DNA of 62,000 nt from Glandiceps talaboti (GCF_964340395.1 NC_135561.1:16155461-16217460); one strand, 5' to 3'. Positions 1-13,335 are shown, counted from the first letter of the stretch. Numbers and translations: made by a program. Notes: generated by a model not told the origin, from the sequence alone.

Positions 1-586
<586 letters not shown>

Positions 587-999
587 ATGTCCAAGACATT
601 TAGTAGGAGGAGACGTCCTTATAATCATACTGAGGTACCAGAACAAATACTGACAACGAAACGAACAAGTAAGTTCAATGTTCTATTTTAGTCTCTTGGT
701 TAAATTATCATCAGAGCTTATAATCGGGAAATTCCCCGCCAGGTTCTACAAATATGCAAGTCAGGATTTTTTGAGTGGTTGGTTGGTCGGTCGGTCGATC
801 GATCAACATATTGATTGATCACGTGATCGAGAGTATTTCATTTTCTCTGCTAGTTTAATTTGCCTCTTTGAATTTCCTTTGACGAAGGAGCACTATTAGC
901 TGACGTTTTTAATGAGTCTACATATTTGTATTTCAGAAGCGGTCAAAGGTCACGAGTACGTACGTTTGGTGAAGATCTTATTAGATATTCAACAGTCAG
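587..999 (+). other. Two candidate upstream exons (587..668 and 937..999), uncertain
   Basis: An ATG at 587 opens an 82-bp stretch ending at a GTAAGT donor (669). A second stretch, 937..999, lies between TTTCAG and GTGAAT. Joined, they stay open and give protein-like sequence (KAVKGHEYVRLVKILLDIQQ). However, the phase left at 999 does not continue into the frame of the exon at 1397. They may therefore be 5' UTR or alternative exons of the TPR-like gene, part of another transcript, or chance. No other support is visible. Confidence 0.25.
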
Positions 1000-1397
1000 G
1001 TGAATAATTATTCGTCAATTTTTGTCATCTAAGCTCGCCAAATCTACCCAAATATCATTATCACGTGACCAACTATCATTAAAACGTTTGGCATGTATTT
1101 TACATGGAAACAAAATTACTGACATGTCAGATCACATGACTGTCAAATAACACATTCCTGTTTTAATAATTATATAGGCGTAATAGTGACTCAGGAACAG
1201 CATTTTGTTTTATCAATTTCTAAAAGCATTGTCTTATTTAAAGACACACAATTTTAGTGTCCATAAAGAAATTTTAAAACCTTAAACTTTTGAACTTATA
1301 TTATCTGAAAATCAAGCTTCACTATCCGAACATCATAATGAGTCTGATATATCAATTTAATCATCAGGCATGTCAAGTAACAATATTTTAATTTAGA

Positions 1398-2020
1398 ATG
1401 GCCACTGAAGCAAACACTTCCAAATTGGCAAAAGTAAGTTTTGGTCAACATTTTTCCTGAACTGTAGACCTAGGCAAGTTGAGTCAGACTTTCTAAGGCT
1501 TTATTGAAAGACAGAAGTCATTTACTTGTTAATATATATATTACCTAATACAGGTCAGTGGACACAGGTTGATATCCAATGTGATCGTTTAATGGAAGAG
1601 TGTGACCGTTGTGACAGCACTGACCATCAGATTATCATCCTCATATATGTAAGTTTTAAAATGATTCATTACTATAACTCTGTATTTTGTGTAAATATCG
1701 ATATTATCCATGATAAAGGATGGAATATTGTGTACTTGTTTGTGGCCAAAACTTTTGGCTCTGACTTAGTTTGGGCTCAGTTCATAGCACTGTTACTTGT
1801 ACACATACGCCTGTTAAGTCATGTCGCCAAAATAAAATGAAAGTGTTATAGATTAGACCTATTGAGGAGATCAGCAATGTCTCAGCAAAAACGTGTATAC
1901 ATGCATACAGACAGACAGACACAGACAGACAGACAGATAGACAGACAGACAGATAGACAGACAGACAGACAGACAGATAGACATACATACATACATACAT
2001 ACATACATACATACATACAT

Positions 2021-2051
<31 letters not shown>

Positions 2052-4242
2052 TACATACATACATACATACATACATACACATACATACATACATACATAC
2101 ATACATACATACATACATACATACATGCATACATACATACATACATACCTACATACATACATACATACATACAAATGTACATACACAATGTTTATGTTCC
2201 TTTTCCATATTTTATTTTCTAGAAAAGTACGGCAAAATGTCTGCAACTTGAAACTGAGAAGGCGATGAACCTAGTTGAGAAAGCAGAGACATTATTGCCA
2301 CAATCAGAAAACAGACAACTCCTGCAAGCCAAGATACTCATACAAAAAGGCTACATACACAGGAAACAAAAACTATTAGGAAAGGCACAAAGTTGTCTTG
2401 AGACGGCCTTACAGGTAAACAGTCGAATAAATTCGATATCGTAATACTTAGATCAACATTAATTTGACATTTGTATTTTTTCAGTCTATTTTTTCCAAAT
2501 ACATAATAATCTGTGTACAATAACTGTATGAAAGTCTACTTCCATCGTTCGCACTCATCGTAATATTAAAGTGTATGCTAATTATCAATATAATACCATG
2601 ACAGTCATCATCACCAGGGGATAGTTAATGAGGTGAGTTGGCACCCCCACATTTTTAGAGGGGAGTCTGCCACCACAAATACACCACTGAGGGTTATCGG
2701 TAAACCCCGGTAAACGTGAAGCGATAACCATGAACGATAACTTGTTTTTTGGCCGTTGGTGGCGTTATACTTTGCCATCGACATCTCTTTTGGAACGATC
2801 ACCCTTTGCCGCCTTCACCTCCACCATAAATACTGTATGCCTTTTTGAAAACGATTACGACTTTACATTTTACTTGAAAGATTGGAGATATATCTAAATG
2901 ATACTACTCTTTTAGCATTCCCATACTTGGGGATTTTTTTTCTAAGGAAAAGTGTACTTACGTTTACAAGTATGTTTCTATCTAAATGATGTTTTAGCCT
3001 TGGGGTACTTTGTAAGGAATGTTCCATTTTCAACGGCACACCAATCCTCGTTCACCTTTCCTAGACACTATCATTATATTTGCAGATTTTACTTAACATC
3101 GAACCATGTGCATTTCGTGGTGAATGCAAGTATAAACTGGCTGGAATAAAATACGAACTATCCAGCAGGCAGGCCAAACCCGAAATTGAAGATTCTCTAA
3201 TGAAGGTTAGTATTTGGTCATACAGTATCTCAGAGACGTTGCATGATATAGAGTTGGTGAAAATGACGTTATTGAATCCCCTAAACATAGAAAATCAGCT
3301 AACAGTCTCACATTTTTTCTTTAAAGTGGTCATATGGATGAGGATTGGGTAATTTATTTTGGATTTTTTAATTTCTAGAACAATCTTATCATGACTTCCT
3401 ACTTGAAAAATAAATATGAAATAACATTGACCAAGTCTGTATTTGTAACTCAATACATTGCAAAATAATCAGTAAAGTGTTTGTTATTATTGTACGTACA
3501 ATAACAATCGTTTTACACATTTATTAATGTTGTGCAATGTATTGAGTTACAAACAAGGACATGGCATATGTTGTTTCACGTTCAACTTGATTTTTCGAAG
3601 TAGGAAGCCATGATAAAATTGTTTTATAAATTAAAAATCCAAAATAAATAGACCACTTTTAAATATATAATAAGTTTCGAGTAATTTGAATTTTGAGTTT
3701 CCCAATTTTATTTTCCCTATTTTCAAATTCAGAAAATCATCGGTGACATACTTACAGCCAATGATCTTATGTTTGCTGACGATCCCAAGGCTACACACTA
3801 TCTCAGACAGATATCGAAGATGAAAATGGTTGGCATATACTTAGATTGCGATTCCAGTGCTGGTAGAAGTCGGCCGAAGGTGGCGGAAAACAGGATAAAA
3901 AAGGCGGCAGATTTGTTACAAAATATCCAGTCACATCCTGAAACCGAGTACGGCGGGTTCTCTGATTACACGACAATCTACCTCGCAGAAGGGCGGGCGT
4001 GCTACTACTATCGTTGTAGAGATTTTGTCCAAGCTGAGAAGTTGGCAGATGAAGCTCTCGCTCTTGCCAAACAAAATGGGTTTACAGCCAAGAGTCGCAG
4101 TACTCAAAACCTGTTGAAAGACTTCAAGTTAAGAGCAAATGGAAGAGATACAATGCCCCAGTGTGTTTTGAAAGACACGTCACAAGAGTGGTCTTCTGGT
4201 TACTCCGCTGAAATAAATAGTACATCCACCGAATCAGGATAA
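1398..4242 (+). CDS. TPR-like helical-repeat protein, five coding exons, function unknown
   Basis: Proposed exons are 1398..1433, 1568..1648 (the acceptor could also be at 1559), 2223..2414, 3086..3205 and 3733..4242. All junctions are phase 0, with GT donors (GTAAGT, GTAAGT, GTAAAC, GTTAGT) and AG acceptors, giving about 312 residues. The protein is built of amphipathic helices. Exon 3 reads AMNLVEKAETLLPQSENRQL then KAQSCLETALQ, and the last exon has EGRACYYYRCRDFVQAEKLA then DEALALAKQNGF, both typical of tetratricopeptide pairs (small-large-Ala patterns). No signal peptide, membrane segment or catalytic motif is visible. The last exon is longest and ends in a polar, Ser/Thr-rich tail. TPR arrays bind partner proteins; the partner cannot be inferred here. 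IFIT-like and other invertebrate TPR families are possible, but I recognise no specific orthologue. ATG 1398 was chosen because it keeps the phase, but an AG acceptor lies just before it (1395-1396), so the real start may be further upstream. Confidence 0.65.
1907..2178. repeat. Compound CAGA/CATA/CACA microsatellite
   Basis: Tandem CAGA, then CATA with short CACG and CACA blocks, all inside intron 2 of the TPR-like gene. Open frames over it on both strands (repeating YIHT or YVCM) are artefacts of the tetranucleotide period. Confidence 0.95.
3325..3658. mobile_element. Fold-back miniature element, family A copy 1
   Basis: The element starts AGTGGTCATATGGATGAGG and ends in the inverted TAGACCACTTT. 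It is almost wholly self-complementary around the palindrome ATTGTACGTACAAT near 3492. TTAA stands directly outside both ends (3321-3324 and 3659-3662). No coding capacity. Copies occur at 8612-8834 and 28961-29331. TTAA target duplication is characteristic of piggyBac-type elements, but the assignment is inference. It lies in intron 4 of the TPR-like gene. Confidence 0.75.
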
Positions 4243-4573
4243 GGCTTGACAGACTAGCGATGCCATTTTTAAGATCAAATTAAATTTTGAATCGATATCC
4301 GTTTTAAGTCAGATTTATCATAATCCAAATCTGGTGACATATTTTGTATTTATAGAGGTTACTTAATCGCATACGTACTTACTGTACACTACTACGTCAC
4401 TAGTACTTATCTGTTCGTAGTACGTCAGTATAATATGTGTATAGTAGATGGTGCGGCATAGGCCCGACTTGCTCAGTTACCAGCACTGAGATATATATCT
4501 ACTGAGATATATAGATATTGAATTATTACAGTTTTTCTACATATATATGATTTCTATTTGAAACATCCCTTAA
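4243..4573 (+). other. Probable 3' untranslated region of the TPR-like gene
   Basis: AT-rich sequence after the TAA at 4240-4242. No AATAAA is visible before the microsatellite at 4574, so the transcript end is not located. Confidence 0.4.
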
Positions 4574-5580
<1,007 letters not shown>

Positions 5581-6880
5581 AGGTTGTAGGTACGCCGTGA
5601 CGACGCGCTCTCACACACCGGTCACGGTAAACCCCGCTCGAAGAGAGAAGGCCGGTGAGGGCGGAGTGACATGACGTATCATACAGTCTATAGTACATAG
5701 GAGAATACATAGTGTTACTTTATAGAATTGCAAGAGATTGGTAAGTTAATTGCAGTAAAGCAGTCCAAAAGTATGACTTAATTTAAAGTTTTCATGTCCG
5801 CCTTGCTGGAGTCGATAGCTTTATCTCATTGTTTTTGTATTTAATAAAATCATTGTTGTAATTTTAACAGTGATAGTATGTGAATCAATATTTTGATGTG
5901 AAATAGCCTTCAACGGTTAGTGGCAGACGAGAGTAAAGCATAAAATCCAGGGGTACTCTCGCCTATTGGATATACGTATATTTGCTGCCCTTTGAGGTGG
6001 GATTTTCCGCTCTTTGGTCTTAAGTTGTTAGAGATACAGCGTCTAAAATGGGCTCCACTTTACACAATTTTCGATTTTGTTTGGTTTAAAATGGGGTCCT
6101 GGAAGGAACCACACAATAAATTCTACTTTCTACTACTTCGGAATTTCCCTCGGAATTCCCCCTAGCTAATTAGCTGGTTGACATTTTCTTATCAGTGATT
6201 ATGTATTTTGGTCTAAAATAAGGTCTTAGACTTCTAAAATCTAGAATGGTCTAGAATGGGATATTGGTTTTCTGTCAAAATGGATCTAAAATGGGATCTG
6301 GGGTTGGCAGCATTGGCCGCACACACGATTGGTTGGTTTGATTATTAGAGTCAAGAAGGTCACTCACCAGAGGCTAATAGAATAGTTTGATATGCCGCAC
6401 AGTCTAGCCCCGTCTAGACGTCGATCGTCCTACCTGAGGTAGGATAGGTTTGTGTCTACACGCAGGAAGGTTACGGCGTAGATGTGGTGCGTTCCTCCCG
6501 ACTCCGTCCTGACAGTTCATAGGACGAAGTCAGGATCAGGAGGGTTTCGAGCAGGAAACCTCTCGAAGGTGTCCAAAGTCAGGACGGTTTAGTACAGGTT
6601 CAACCGGGGACGCGGTTACGTCTATAGTCTACACGGGCTTCAAACTATCCTTAGTCCGGGCCTTAGTCCTGCCTCAGGTAGGATTTTAGTGCCCTGTTGA
6701 TGGGGCTACTGCTGCAGAAATGCAGTTTATAGCACGCGTATGTCTGTGTGATGAGATTGAGAGAAAGGGCGGAGCCGTTAGAGTGTGTTCAACTCCATGC
6801 TCTCAGCACGATAGGAAACTGTCACGGTAGCCGAACCATTAGAGATCGATGCGTTGGGGTCAACGGGGGTTAACTTCTAC
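5581..6880. other. Intergenic sequence with GC-rich palindromic patches, probable decayed repeats
   Basis: The stretch 5900-6310 has recurrent phrases (AAAATGGG, TCTAAAATGGG) around a GGGGTACTC start, which resembles dispersed non-coding repeats of marine animals as I remember them. The stretch 6400-6720 is clearly richer in GC than its surroundings and contains short palindromes such as CCTACCTGAGGTAGG near 6429, plus recurrent CAGGA and GTCCT words on both strands. No open frame of note crosses it, and no terminal repeats could be defined by eye. Confidence 0.35.
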
Positions 6881-7048
6881 ATGCATGTATTTTGTAGATA
6901 ACTCAAAGAGAAAGTAAAAACTTACTGCACATGTTCGTGTAAACATTACCTCAGAGTGTATTTAGAAGGTGAATAAAATACACATACTACAACTTGTACT
7001 TGCAAGGTAGACGGTATAATCGCAGGGAGAAAGCGACGGTTTGCTGTT

Positions 7049-7224
7049 ATGACATTTGAGGACATAGATCAGAAACTGAAGACAAGTGTACTGAAAAATA
7101 CACAGAAATACACTGAAAAAAATACTAGCTCATAATGCAAGTTTGGAATAGTTGGGCCGAGGAGAGGGATGAAGACGGAATGGACAAAAAAGTCACAATA
7201 ATTGTGGACGATATTGCACTGTAG
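7049..7224 (+). pseudogene. Decayed fragment resembling a tyrosine-recombinase (KIAA1958/Crypton-like) N-terminus
   Basis: An open stretch starting upstream reads RRFAVMTFEDIDQKLKTSVL then KNTQKYTEKNTSS, and stops at 7133. A second frame opens at 7135 and reads MQVWNSWAEERDEDGMDK up to a TAG at 7222. In the KIAA1958/DUF3504 group, common in marine invertebrate genomes, the N-terminal part has an acidic EDI-type helix, a short gap, then KNTKK and a tryptophan-containing helix. The order here (FEDID, KNTQK, then W-x2-W) matches that pattern with a frameshift between the two parts. No catalytic Arg-His-Arg-Tyr region follows. The flanks carry a direct repeat (around 6973-7015 and 7240-7280, sharing GGTAGACGGTA), which fits an old insertion. 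The identification rests on a short motif, so it stays tentative. Confidence 0.35.
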
Positions 7225-7848
7225 TTTGAAATTGAATGGTGTATTTTACTACAACTTGCGAGAGGTAGACGGTACTACTATTGCTTCGTGATAAACGACA
7301 TTTCAAAAGTTTGCATGGTGTATTTCATTTGCATGTAATTAATATGCTGTTTCTTTACGCTAGACACAGATAAAAAATTTCGCTGAAAGTTGTATTTTTG
7401 ATGTCAGTAGCCATGTTTTGTTTTATCAGTGGCGATTAAATTTCATATCACTAGTTGCATACACATGATGGATGTGATTGTATTGAGTAGTTTGGAATAT
7501 GAATGTCCTGCATAATAATATCAAGCAAATACATACCATAGTGGTATGAAATACACTGTACATTGGGATGTAAATTGCTATTTTCGTCGTGCAACATAGC
7601 GATATACGTGTGTGACATTGAATGTTGACACAGGCGTGTATCCAGTTTGTTGACACGTGTCAGCTTCGATTGGAAGTCACGTTGGCGTCAGGGTGTCTCG
7701 TCGAAAATCAAAACATAAACAATGGGTGTATGGAGTTTTTCCTGGAAAGAATATGACACCATTGAATTATTAGCCGGGGTACAAGATAAATGCCATCCTG
7801 GCAATACACGCCTCCTACGTCGGCGTGTATTTACCCGGACGGCATTTA
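7225..7848. other. Intergenic, no gene seen
   Basis: AT-rich sequence. The open frame beginning at 7722 runs straight into the microsatellite at 7849 and has no coding character. Confidence 0.5.
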
Positions 7849-7879
<31 letters not shown>

Positions 7880-8066
7880 CATACATACATACATGCATGC
7901 ATGCATGCATACATGCATACATACATACATACATACATGCATGCATGCATGCATACATGCATACATAATACATACATACATACATACATACATACACACA
8001 TACATACATACATACATGTACATACATACATACATACATACACACACACATACATACATACATACA

Positions 8067-8100
<34 letters not shown>

Positions 8101-8135
8101 CACATGCACACACACACACACACACATACATACAT
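7849..8135. repeat. Compound (ACAT)n microsatellite with ATGC blocks
   Basis: ACAT units interrupted by two self-complementary (ATGC)n blocks near 7892-7910 and 7937-7955, ending in a CA run. It creates long spurious open frames on both strands. Confidence 0.95.
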
Positions 8136-8611
8136 CTCTTGAAACAAGAAAAAAAAACCATGCAATTATACAAGCTGGTCACGAAAAATCCATCCCGGCA
8201 AGCCTCTCTCAGCTATAATATAATTAAACTTACACTGGAGAATTCAAAGTGGGGTACCACATCTTTACTAGACAACTGCACTACTAGCTTATTTGATGTA
8301 GTGTAAAATTTTGATTCAGAGTGAATGATAAGCCCCAAAAAGTCAAGTGAAAAACATATCTCTTTATCTGTTCCTATTGTAAAATGTCACAAGTCACTAT
8401 AATAAACTACTAGTACCACATATATATCAGATAAAAATAGCTAATAGTCTCACTGTCAGAAAACAAATTTATTGATCGATGAATGTATGAATTGGTGTAA
8501 CTGAGAACCGTAGATATATAAATTAGAGTTCATCGTCACTTCATGAGTAGCCATAGGTATGTTCACAAAAATTATTTAAGGTCTAAATTATACAAAATGT
8601 CTAGCAAATTA

Positions 8612-8834
8612 TATACATTGCAAAAAACCCAGAAAAGTGTGTAAATGGTTTGTTACTGCACGTACAATAACAAACATTTTACACATTTGTTACTTCTTTT
8701 CCAATTGACTGAGTTACAAACAAGGTCTTGGCATATGTTGTTTCACATTTATTTTTCAAGTAGGAAGCCGTCATACAATAAATTTATCAATTTCAAATCC
8801 AAAATAATACCCAATCCTCATCCATATGGCCACT
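8612..8834. mobile_element. Fold-back miniature element, family A copy 2 (left end missing)
   Basis: It shares with the copies at 3325 and 28961 the central palindrome (TGCACGTACAATAACAAA), the flanking GAGTTACAAACAAGG and the right end CCATATGGCCACT, followed by TTAA at 8835-8838. The outer part of the left arm is absent, so the copy looks truncated. Confidence 0.65.
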
Positions 8835-8838
8835 TTAA

Positions 8839-9864
8839 GACACTTCAGTTGATCGAACAATTTCAATAACGGTAACTGTGTTGTTTACATCCATCATAGA
8901 TGACGAAGTTAAGTTGGATCAACCCACGGACCGTCGACATATCTATCTTTGTGTCATCAAGTGATACCTATACTATACGCTATCCAATCGTGCTTCAGAT
9001 ACAAAATGTAGTTCAATGGTATTTTGAACACAATACGTGCATCGGGTCATCCGAGTGTGGGTTTGTCTGGTTACATGCGGTCCCGGTATCTTATTTATGT
9101 ACAACGTAAAGATGAATATCAGGTCTAATATTCATGAACTGACACGTAGACACCAATTTTGTTTTGAAAATAACAAAAATTTTAAATAATAAAGGTATGC
9201 AATTCAGCGAGATACATTACAGATGGGTTATAAACTTATATATCCCCGTCTGAATGATCCATGTCATGAATAATTGCCGTATGTTGTTAACTAACGAAAG
9301 TATTAAGTCTATGGTGAAGTTACAGTCAGCAGTTTAAATCAAATTAATTCAAGTTATTGCAAATTATTAATTTGACAAACCGACTCTTAATTCTGCATCA
9401 TACCTTTTAAAAATCACGTGTACATGTCAATGTAATGAACTGTAGAAGGCGTCTCATTATACGTCTGTGTCCGTAGTATGACCCCAGCCAATGGGATAAA
9501 TATATAGACGTGTTGTTGATGACGGCGGAGTGGTACAAATGGTGATGCAAATTATAAGAGGGCAAAGTTTAGATTTGCAAAAAACAAGTCGGTTGAATGA
9601 CCCGGTCACCACACTGACCGATACTGTTCAGTGGTAATTTGACTATTATACCAACATGTACGATGCATGTCTGAGAGAAATCATAATTGAGAAAAAAACG
9701 TTCATTGCTATGATCCCTCCACTGCCATATATGGTTCACAATCATTCCTTTGTGAAACCTAAATTCACGACGTTTAGCTGCAGTTTCCCGATTCCATAAC
9801 ACCCGTTGTATCATTTTGTACGTGTGTTTGTGAGGACCGCCTATGTTATCATCTTGAATAACAT
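8839..9864. other. Intergenic / downstream of the Cys-His small gene
   Basis: AT-rich sequence. The minus-strand open frame at 9569-9868 overlaps the stop of the small gene by four bases (ATGA), but its composition is not protein-like, so I treat it as chance. Confidence 0.45.
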
Positions 9865-10212
9865 TCAACCATTCACATCACACGTATGTACTTTCACTGC
9901 CACTACCACTGTGTCGTTCTTCACCATCGACCAACCTTGGCCGTGACGCATATTTTGGTCCGCAGTATGAACTTGACACATTGGTACTATGTAGCAATAT
10001 TCGACTTCACGGCATTGCCGTGTGTTCACGTACACGTGTGCAGCAATAGTAGCATCATTAACACAACCATAAATACAACATCTCCGAAACTGTCGGCCGC
10101 AATTTTCCTCCCAGAAACTCTTCCAGTTACGACTCTGACATGGTTCTTCTCCGATAGTTGCTATTTTGTCGTCATACAAAAATATCTTGTCACCTTCTTG
10201 AACCATTTTCAT
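9865..10212 (-). CDS. Small intronless Cys/His-rich protein, putative metal-binding, function unknown
   Basis: A 115-residue open frame with no splice signals needed. The central part, residues 25-82, has Trp-rich sequence (NWKSFWEENCGR) followed by a C-I-Y-G-C pair (C46, C50), AHVYV (H59), then YIVPMCQVH (C79, H82). The order C-x3-C-x8-H, then P-x-C-x2-H, with hydrophobic strands between, looks like a compact zinc-binding fold. I recall short uncharacterised invertebrate proteins with the same ATxxAHVYV and YIxPxCxxH phrases, but cannot name a characterised family. After residue 95 comes a beta-like stretch (NDTVVVAVKVHT). The opposite strand is also open over 9886-10215, but that translation lacks such a pattern. 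Start 10212 is the first Met of the frame. A role cannot be given; HNH-like or RING-like roles are not supported, because spacing and catalytic residues do not match what I know. Confidence 0.6.
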   Translation of the reverse strand: MKMVQEGDKIFLYDDKIATIGEEPCQSRNWKSFWEENCGRQFRRCCIYGCVNDATIAAHVYVNTRQCREVEYCYIVPMCQVHTADQNMRHGQGWSMVKNDTVVVAVKVHTCDVNG

Positions 10213-10765
10213 TGATTAGCTTACGATAAATGATTGTTTTCTACACGAAATAAATTCACTTGCAATATTTCGTAGTGGAGAGCTCGAGCTCCGTCTGCAA
10301 AATGCTGGTGTTTTTGTAAATGATGCCTGGTCATACACGCATGCGCCTATACATACTTTTTCTGCTGTGAACTTTTAACCTTTACCAGTGTGTTGGAACA
10401 GACGTACATCTATGTTTGTGTGTTGGGGTAGATAGGAATACACAACACAGTATGAACGGTTACGTACATGAACAAGCGTACATATATCATTTATATTATC
10501 TATAATTAATTATTTCTTCATTAAATATTTGTTAATACCATCACTTCATTGGAGAACAGATACACTTATATTGGCATAAGAGAGGGAGTCGAAATGTGTT
10601 GAATATATAGTCGGGGGTTACATTTGATATCATGGATATAGTAAACACTAATGAAGGGACTTTACATCTTCGATTGACCATGTTGACAACGTATACATTA
10701 TCATTAACACTCATTCATAAAGCACTACAAAATTGTGTCAGAGGTCGCGTTTTCAAAGTTTTAAC
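10213..10765. other. Intergenic, possible promoter side of the small Cys/His gene
   Basis: No exon or repeat is identified. The first few hundred bases upstream of 10212 on the minus strand would hold its promoter, but no clear core motif is seen. Confidence 0.4.
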
Positions 10766-10766
10766 T

Positions 10767-10809
<43 letters not shown>
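10766..10809. repeat. (C)n-(CT)n microsatellite
   Basis: A run of C followed by about 15 CT units. Confidence 0.9.
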
Positions 10810-10812
<3 letters not shown>

Positions 10813-11796
10813 ACTTAGTCTCTACCCCATCACACACAAACACAACAAAAAATGGCAAGACATTGAGTTATTCAAATTATTCAATATTTATATCAAAATC
10901 ATACTATATATCTCAACATGATTATAGATGGTTAATGGGGTTCTTATTAATTCATGTCTACACCCTTTTGAGAGTTCACATATTCTAAATACAGAAGTTC
11001 CGAGGAGTAATGTGGTTGTTAACTAGATGCTATCCATTTGTTTTGAATCTGAAGATCTCGCGACTCATGTCTAGTCAAATGGATCTAACCAAGTGAAAAT
11101 CTAGCTAGACCACATGCTGACAAAAGTATGAATAGAACAGTGTATGTCAGTAGTAATCCATCACACATTGACAGGCGATTGTATTTGAGTAATTCATTCG
11201 CAAAAAACAACATCCTGATTGATATACAAATTATGTTTACATCATAACCTTCAAGTTTGTATGTAAGTTCAAGTGGATTACAGGGTAAAGTACGAATAAT
11301 CAATTTTGTTCTCACGATTTTCCAGATTTCTTTGAATATTATTTTCTCTATATTTCAAATAGAGTTTTAAATATTACCACCATAACTCACATATTGCTGT
11401 CTTATCAGAGTTTACCAATTTTGCATTAATTAGTAGATTGCTAATCCTAGAACAAACTCAGTGGGCTAATTGCCCAATCAACTCATTGTACAGTTAGTGT
11501 AAACATCCACTGAACCCACAAATGGTAAAAGTACACTTTTTGAAGTGCACACAAGTTGAAAATAGTGGAACAGAAGCTGTGTAATGATGTAAATATCTTT
11601 ATTATTAGATATATGCACACCAATGATTGCTTGCATCAGCTAGCATGTATGCTATTGGTACTGCACTCTACTGCAAGATCAAAAACATCATTACATACAT
11701 GTATGCAAATGAGCATAGGAGTGTACCTCATATTTCATGTTACTTACTATTTTACTTGTGTATACCCTGAATATGTTCAAAACATCTTCAAATTAA
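10810..11796. other. Intergenic, nothing recognised
   Basis: AT-rich sequence with only short chance open frames. It ends at the TTAA flank of the family B element. Confidence 0.5.
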
Positions 11797-12126
11797 AGGG
11801 GCAAAAGTTGAGTTTATATGTCTAGGGTGTAGTTTATGCTGGCAGTACTGTACTTACTGGGGGCACACCACCACTTTCAATTAATTGAACTCAAACCTGG
11901 TATCAAGTATAAACGATCTGATGATATAATTTATCATACATATCAAAAATGTTCAGGAAATCCCCACTATGCAATCAACTGTTTTAACAATGCCAGAATA
12001 CAAATTGTAATATTATAGAAAGCATGCAGAGGCATTAAAATCATTTTAAAAAATAGTTTAATTGAGGTTATTATGTAAGCAATTTCACTTGAGTAAAATA
12101 GCTTATTATAAACTCAGCTTGTCCCT
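11797..12126 (+). mobile_element. Miniature element, family B copy 1
   Basis: Begins TTAA/AGGGGCAAAAGTTGAGTTTATA and ends with the inverse ATAAACTCAGCTTGTCCCT. Internal landmarks shared with other copies are CAGTACTGTACTTACTG, CACCACTTTCAATTAATTGA, GTATAAACGATCTGATGATA and CAACTGTTTTAACAATGCCAG. Related copies lie at 26204, 31522 (inverted) and 39444. It is non-coding. Confidence 0.75.
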
Positions 12127-12402
12127 CATTTGCTTTTATATTATATACCTCAAATCATATGTGTGCAATGCTATGCCAAAGGACATGAACTAGGCAGATA
12201 TATCACTTTCCAGTTCACTTTCAAGCACATTATTTCTTACTAAGGAATGTGGTACACTGAAAAAGAACCCATTGACATTATGATTTCATTTATTCGTATC
12301 ATTTACTTGTTTACCCTGTCTGAGTTATGATATTGTTGCTGTAAGTAAATTTAGTCTGCATCTAAATTCTTATCTACACTGTTCTCTTGTTATTATTATA
12401 AA

Positions 12403-12518
12403 CATAGACCCTCGTATTCCCAGGGTGTGACTTCAAAATGCAATGCGTGTTCAGCGGAAGTATGATAATATTTTAGTTTAAAATTGTCATCACAATTGAA
12501 AAAAATAGTGGGTCTATG
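12403..12518. mobile_element. Short inverted-repeat element with CATAGACCC ends
   Basis: Starts CATAGACCCTC and ends GGGTCTATG, about 116 bp, non-coding. The left-end word also appears at 193 and 26311. Confidence 0.5.
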
Positions 12519-12533
12519 TATATAATAAATAAA

Positions 12534-12690
12534 TAATCTCCAGGTATTTCTCAATCGTGCTACATCATCTCAGACTCATGATTCCCCTATGTCGGTATCC
12601 CTCCATGCACCGACATGAGGGGAATCACCGACATGAGGGGAATCATTCGTCCTCAATGACGTAGCACTCATTCGGAATACTGGGAGATTA
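12534..12690. mobile_element. Short inverted-repeat element with TAATCTCC ends
   Basis: The left end TAATCTCCAGGTATTTCTCA is complementary to the right end ATACTGGGAGATTA, and GCTACATCATC pairs with GACGTAGC. The middle contains a duplicated ACCGACATGAGGGGAATCA unit. About 157 bp, non-coding, shaped like a MITE. Confidence 0.65.
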
Positions 12691-13335
12691 TGTATAATTA
12701 TAAAACCTCAATTTGAGCATATAGAAATAAAATTTTATTCTATCAACCTGCAACACCTTATTGCCACAGTTGGATAGCACTACTTTTATTGTCTATACAC
12801 AATAGGATGTAATTGATAAGGGAGTCTGTTTGTTGCAATGACTGAGACAAGTAAGTGTTGCCAGTAGGACAAGTTTCATTTTACATTAATAACACATTTT
12901 AAGTTATTGCGCTTAGTATTTTCAATGAAAAAAGTTGTTCTGACTCCACCAACAATGATTGACAATTATCTTTACATACATTATGGTTATATCAGCAGTG
13001 TAATTGTCTGTATCTCCCCTACTACAGTTTTCAGAGGTTGCTCAAATCTAGGAATAAAGACTATGTGGTAACAGATGGCTGATGCAGCCATGAGGTAGGT
13101 CTGAAACTAGACTGTAAGATACATTGTGTCACTCTGCCCTCACTAGCCTACTCTATGAAAGGGTTGACTGATGTGTGAGGGCGCCCCATCATGGCGTACC
13201 TTACATACAATTCTGAAACACATAGGGTGTAGTTGTCTGTTTAGATTAATTTTCAACACTATTACTTGCTCTTCGTCAAGAATAGGTAATTTAGACACTT
13301 ATAATAATCAAGGTCAATTTTTCTGCCCCTGTACT
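12691..13335. other. Intergenic sequence downstream of the ECHDC3-like gene
   Basis: No exon with splice support. The plus-strand open frame at 13171-13389 runs antisense into the 3' end of the ECHDC3-like gene and is not protein-like. Confidence 0.45.

Noticed and set aside
1782-2251. Long overlapping open frames on both strands (YVCM and YIHT repeats)
   Set aside because: They are translations of the CATA/CAGA microsatellite, whose four-base period leaves frames open on both strands.
7849-8135. Tandem array examined as a CRISPR-like or regulatory repeat
   Set aside because: Simple tetranucleotide period, no spacers; a microsatellite in an animal genome.
9569-9868. A minus-strand frame overlapping the stop of the small Cys/His gene by four bases (operon-like ATGA)
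   Set aside because: Translational coupling of this sort is a bacterial habit; the context is a eukaryotic nuclear genome and the product is not protein-like.
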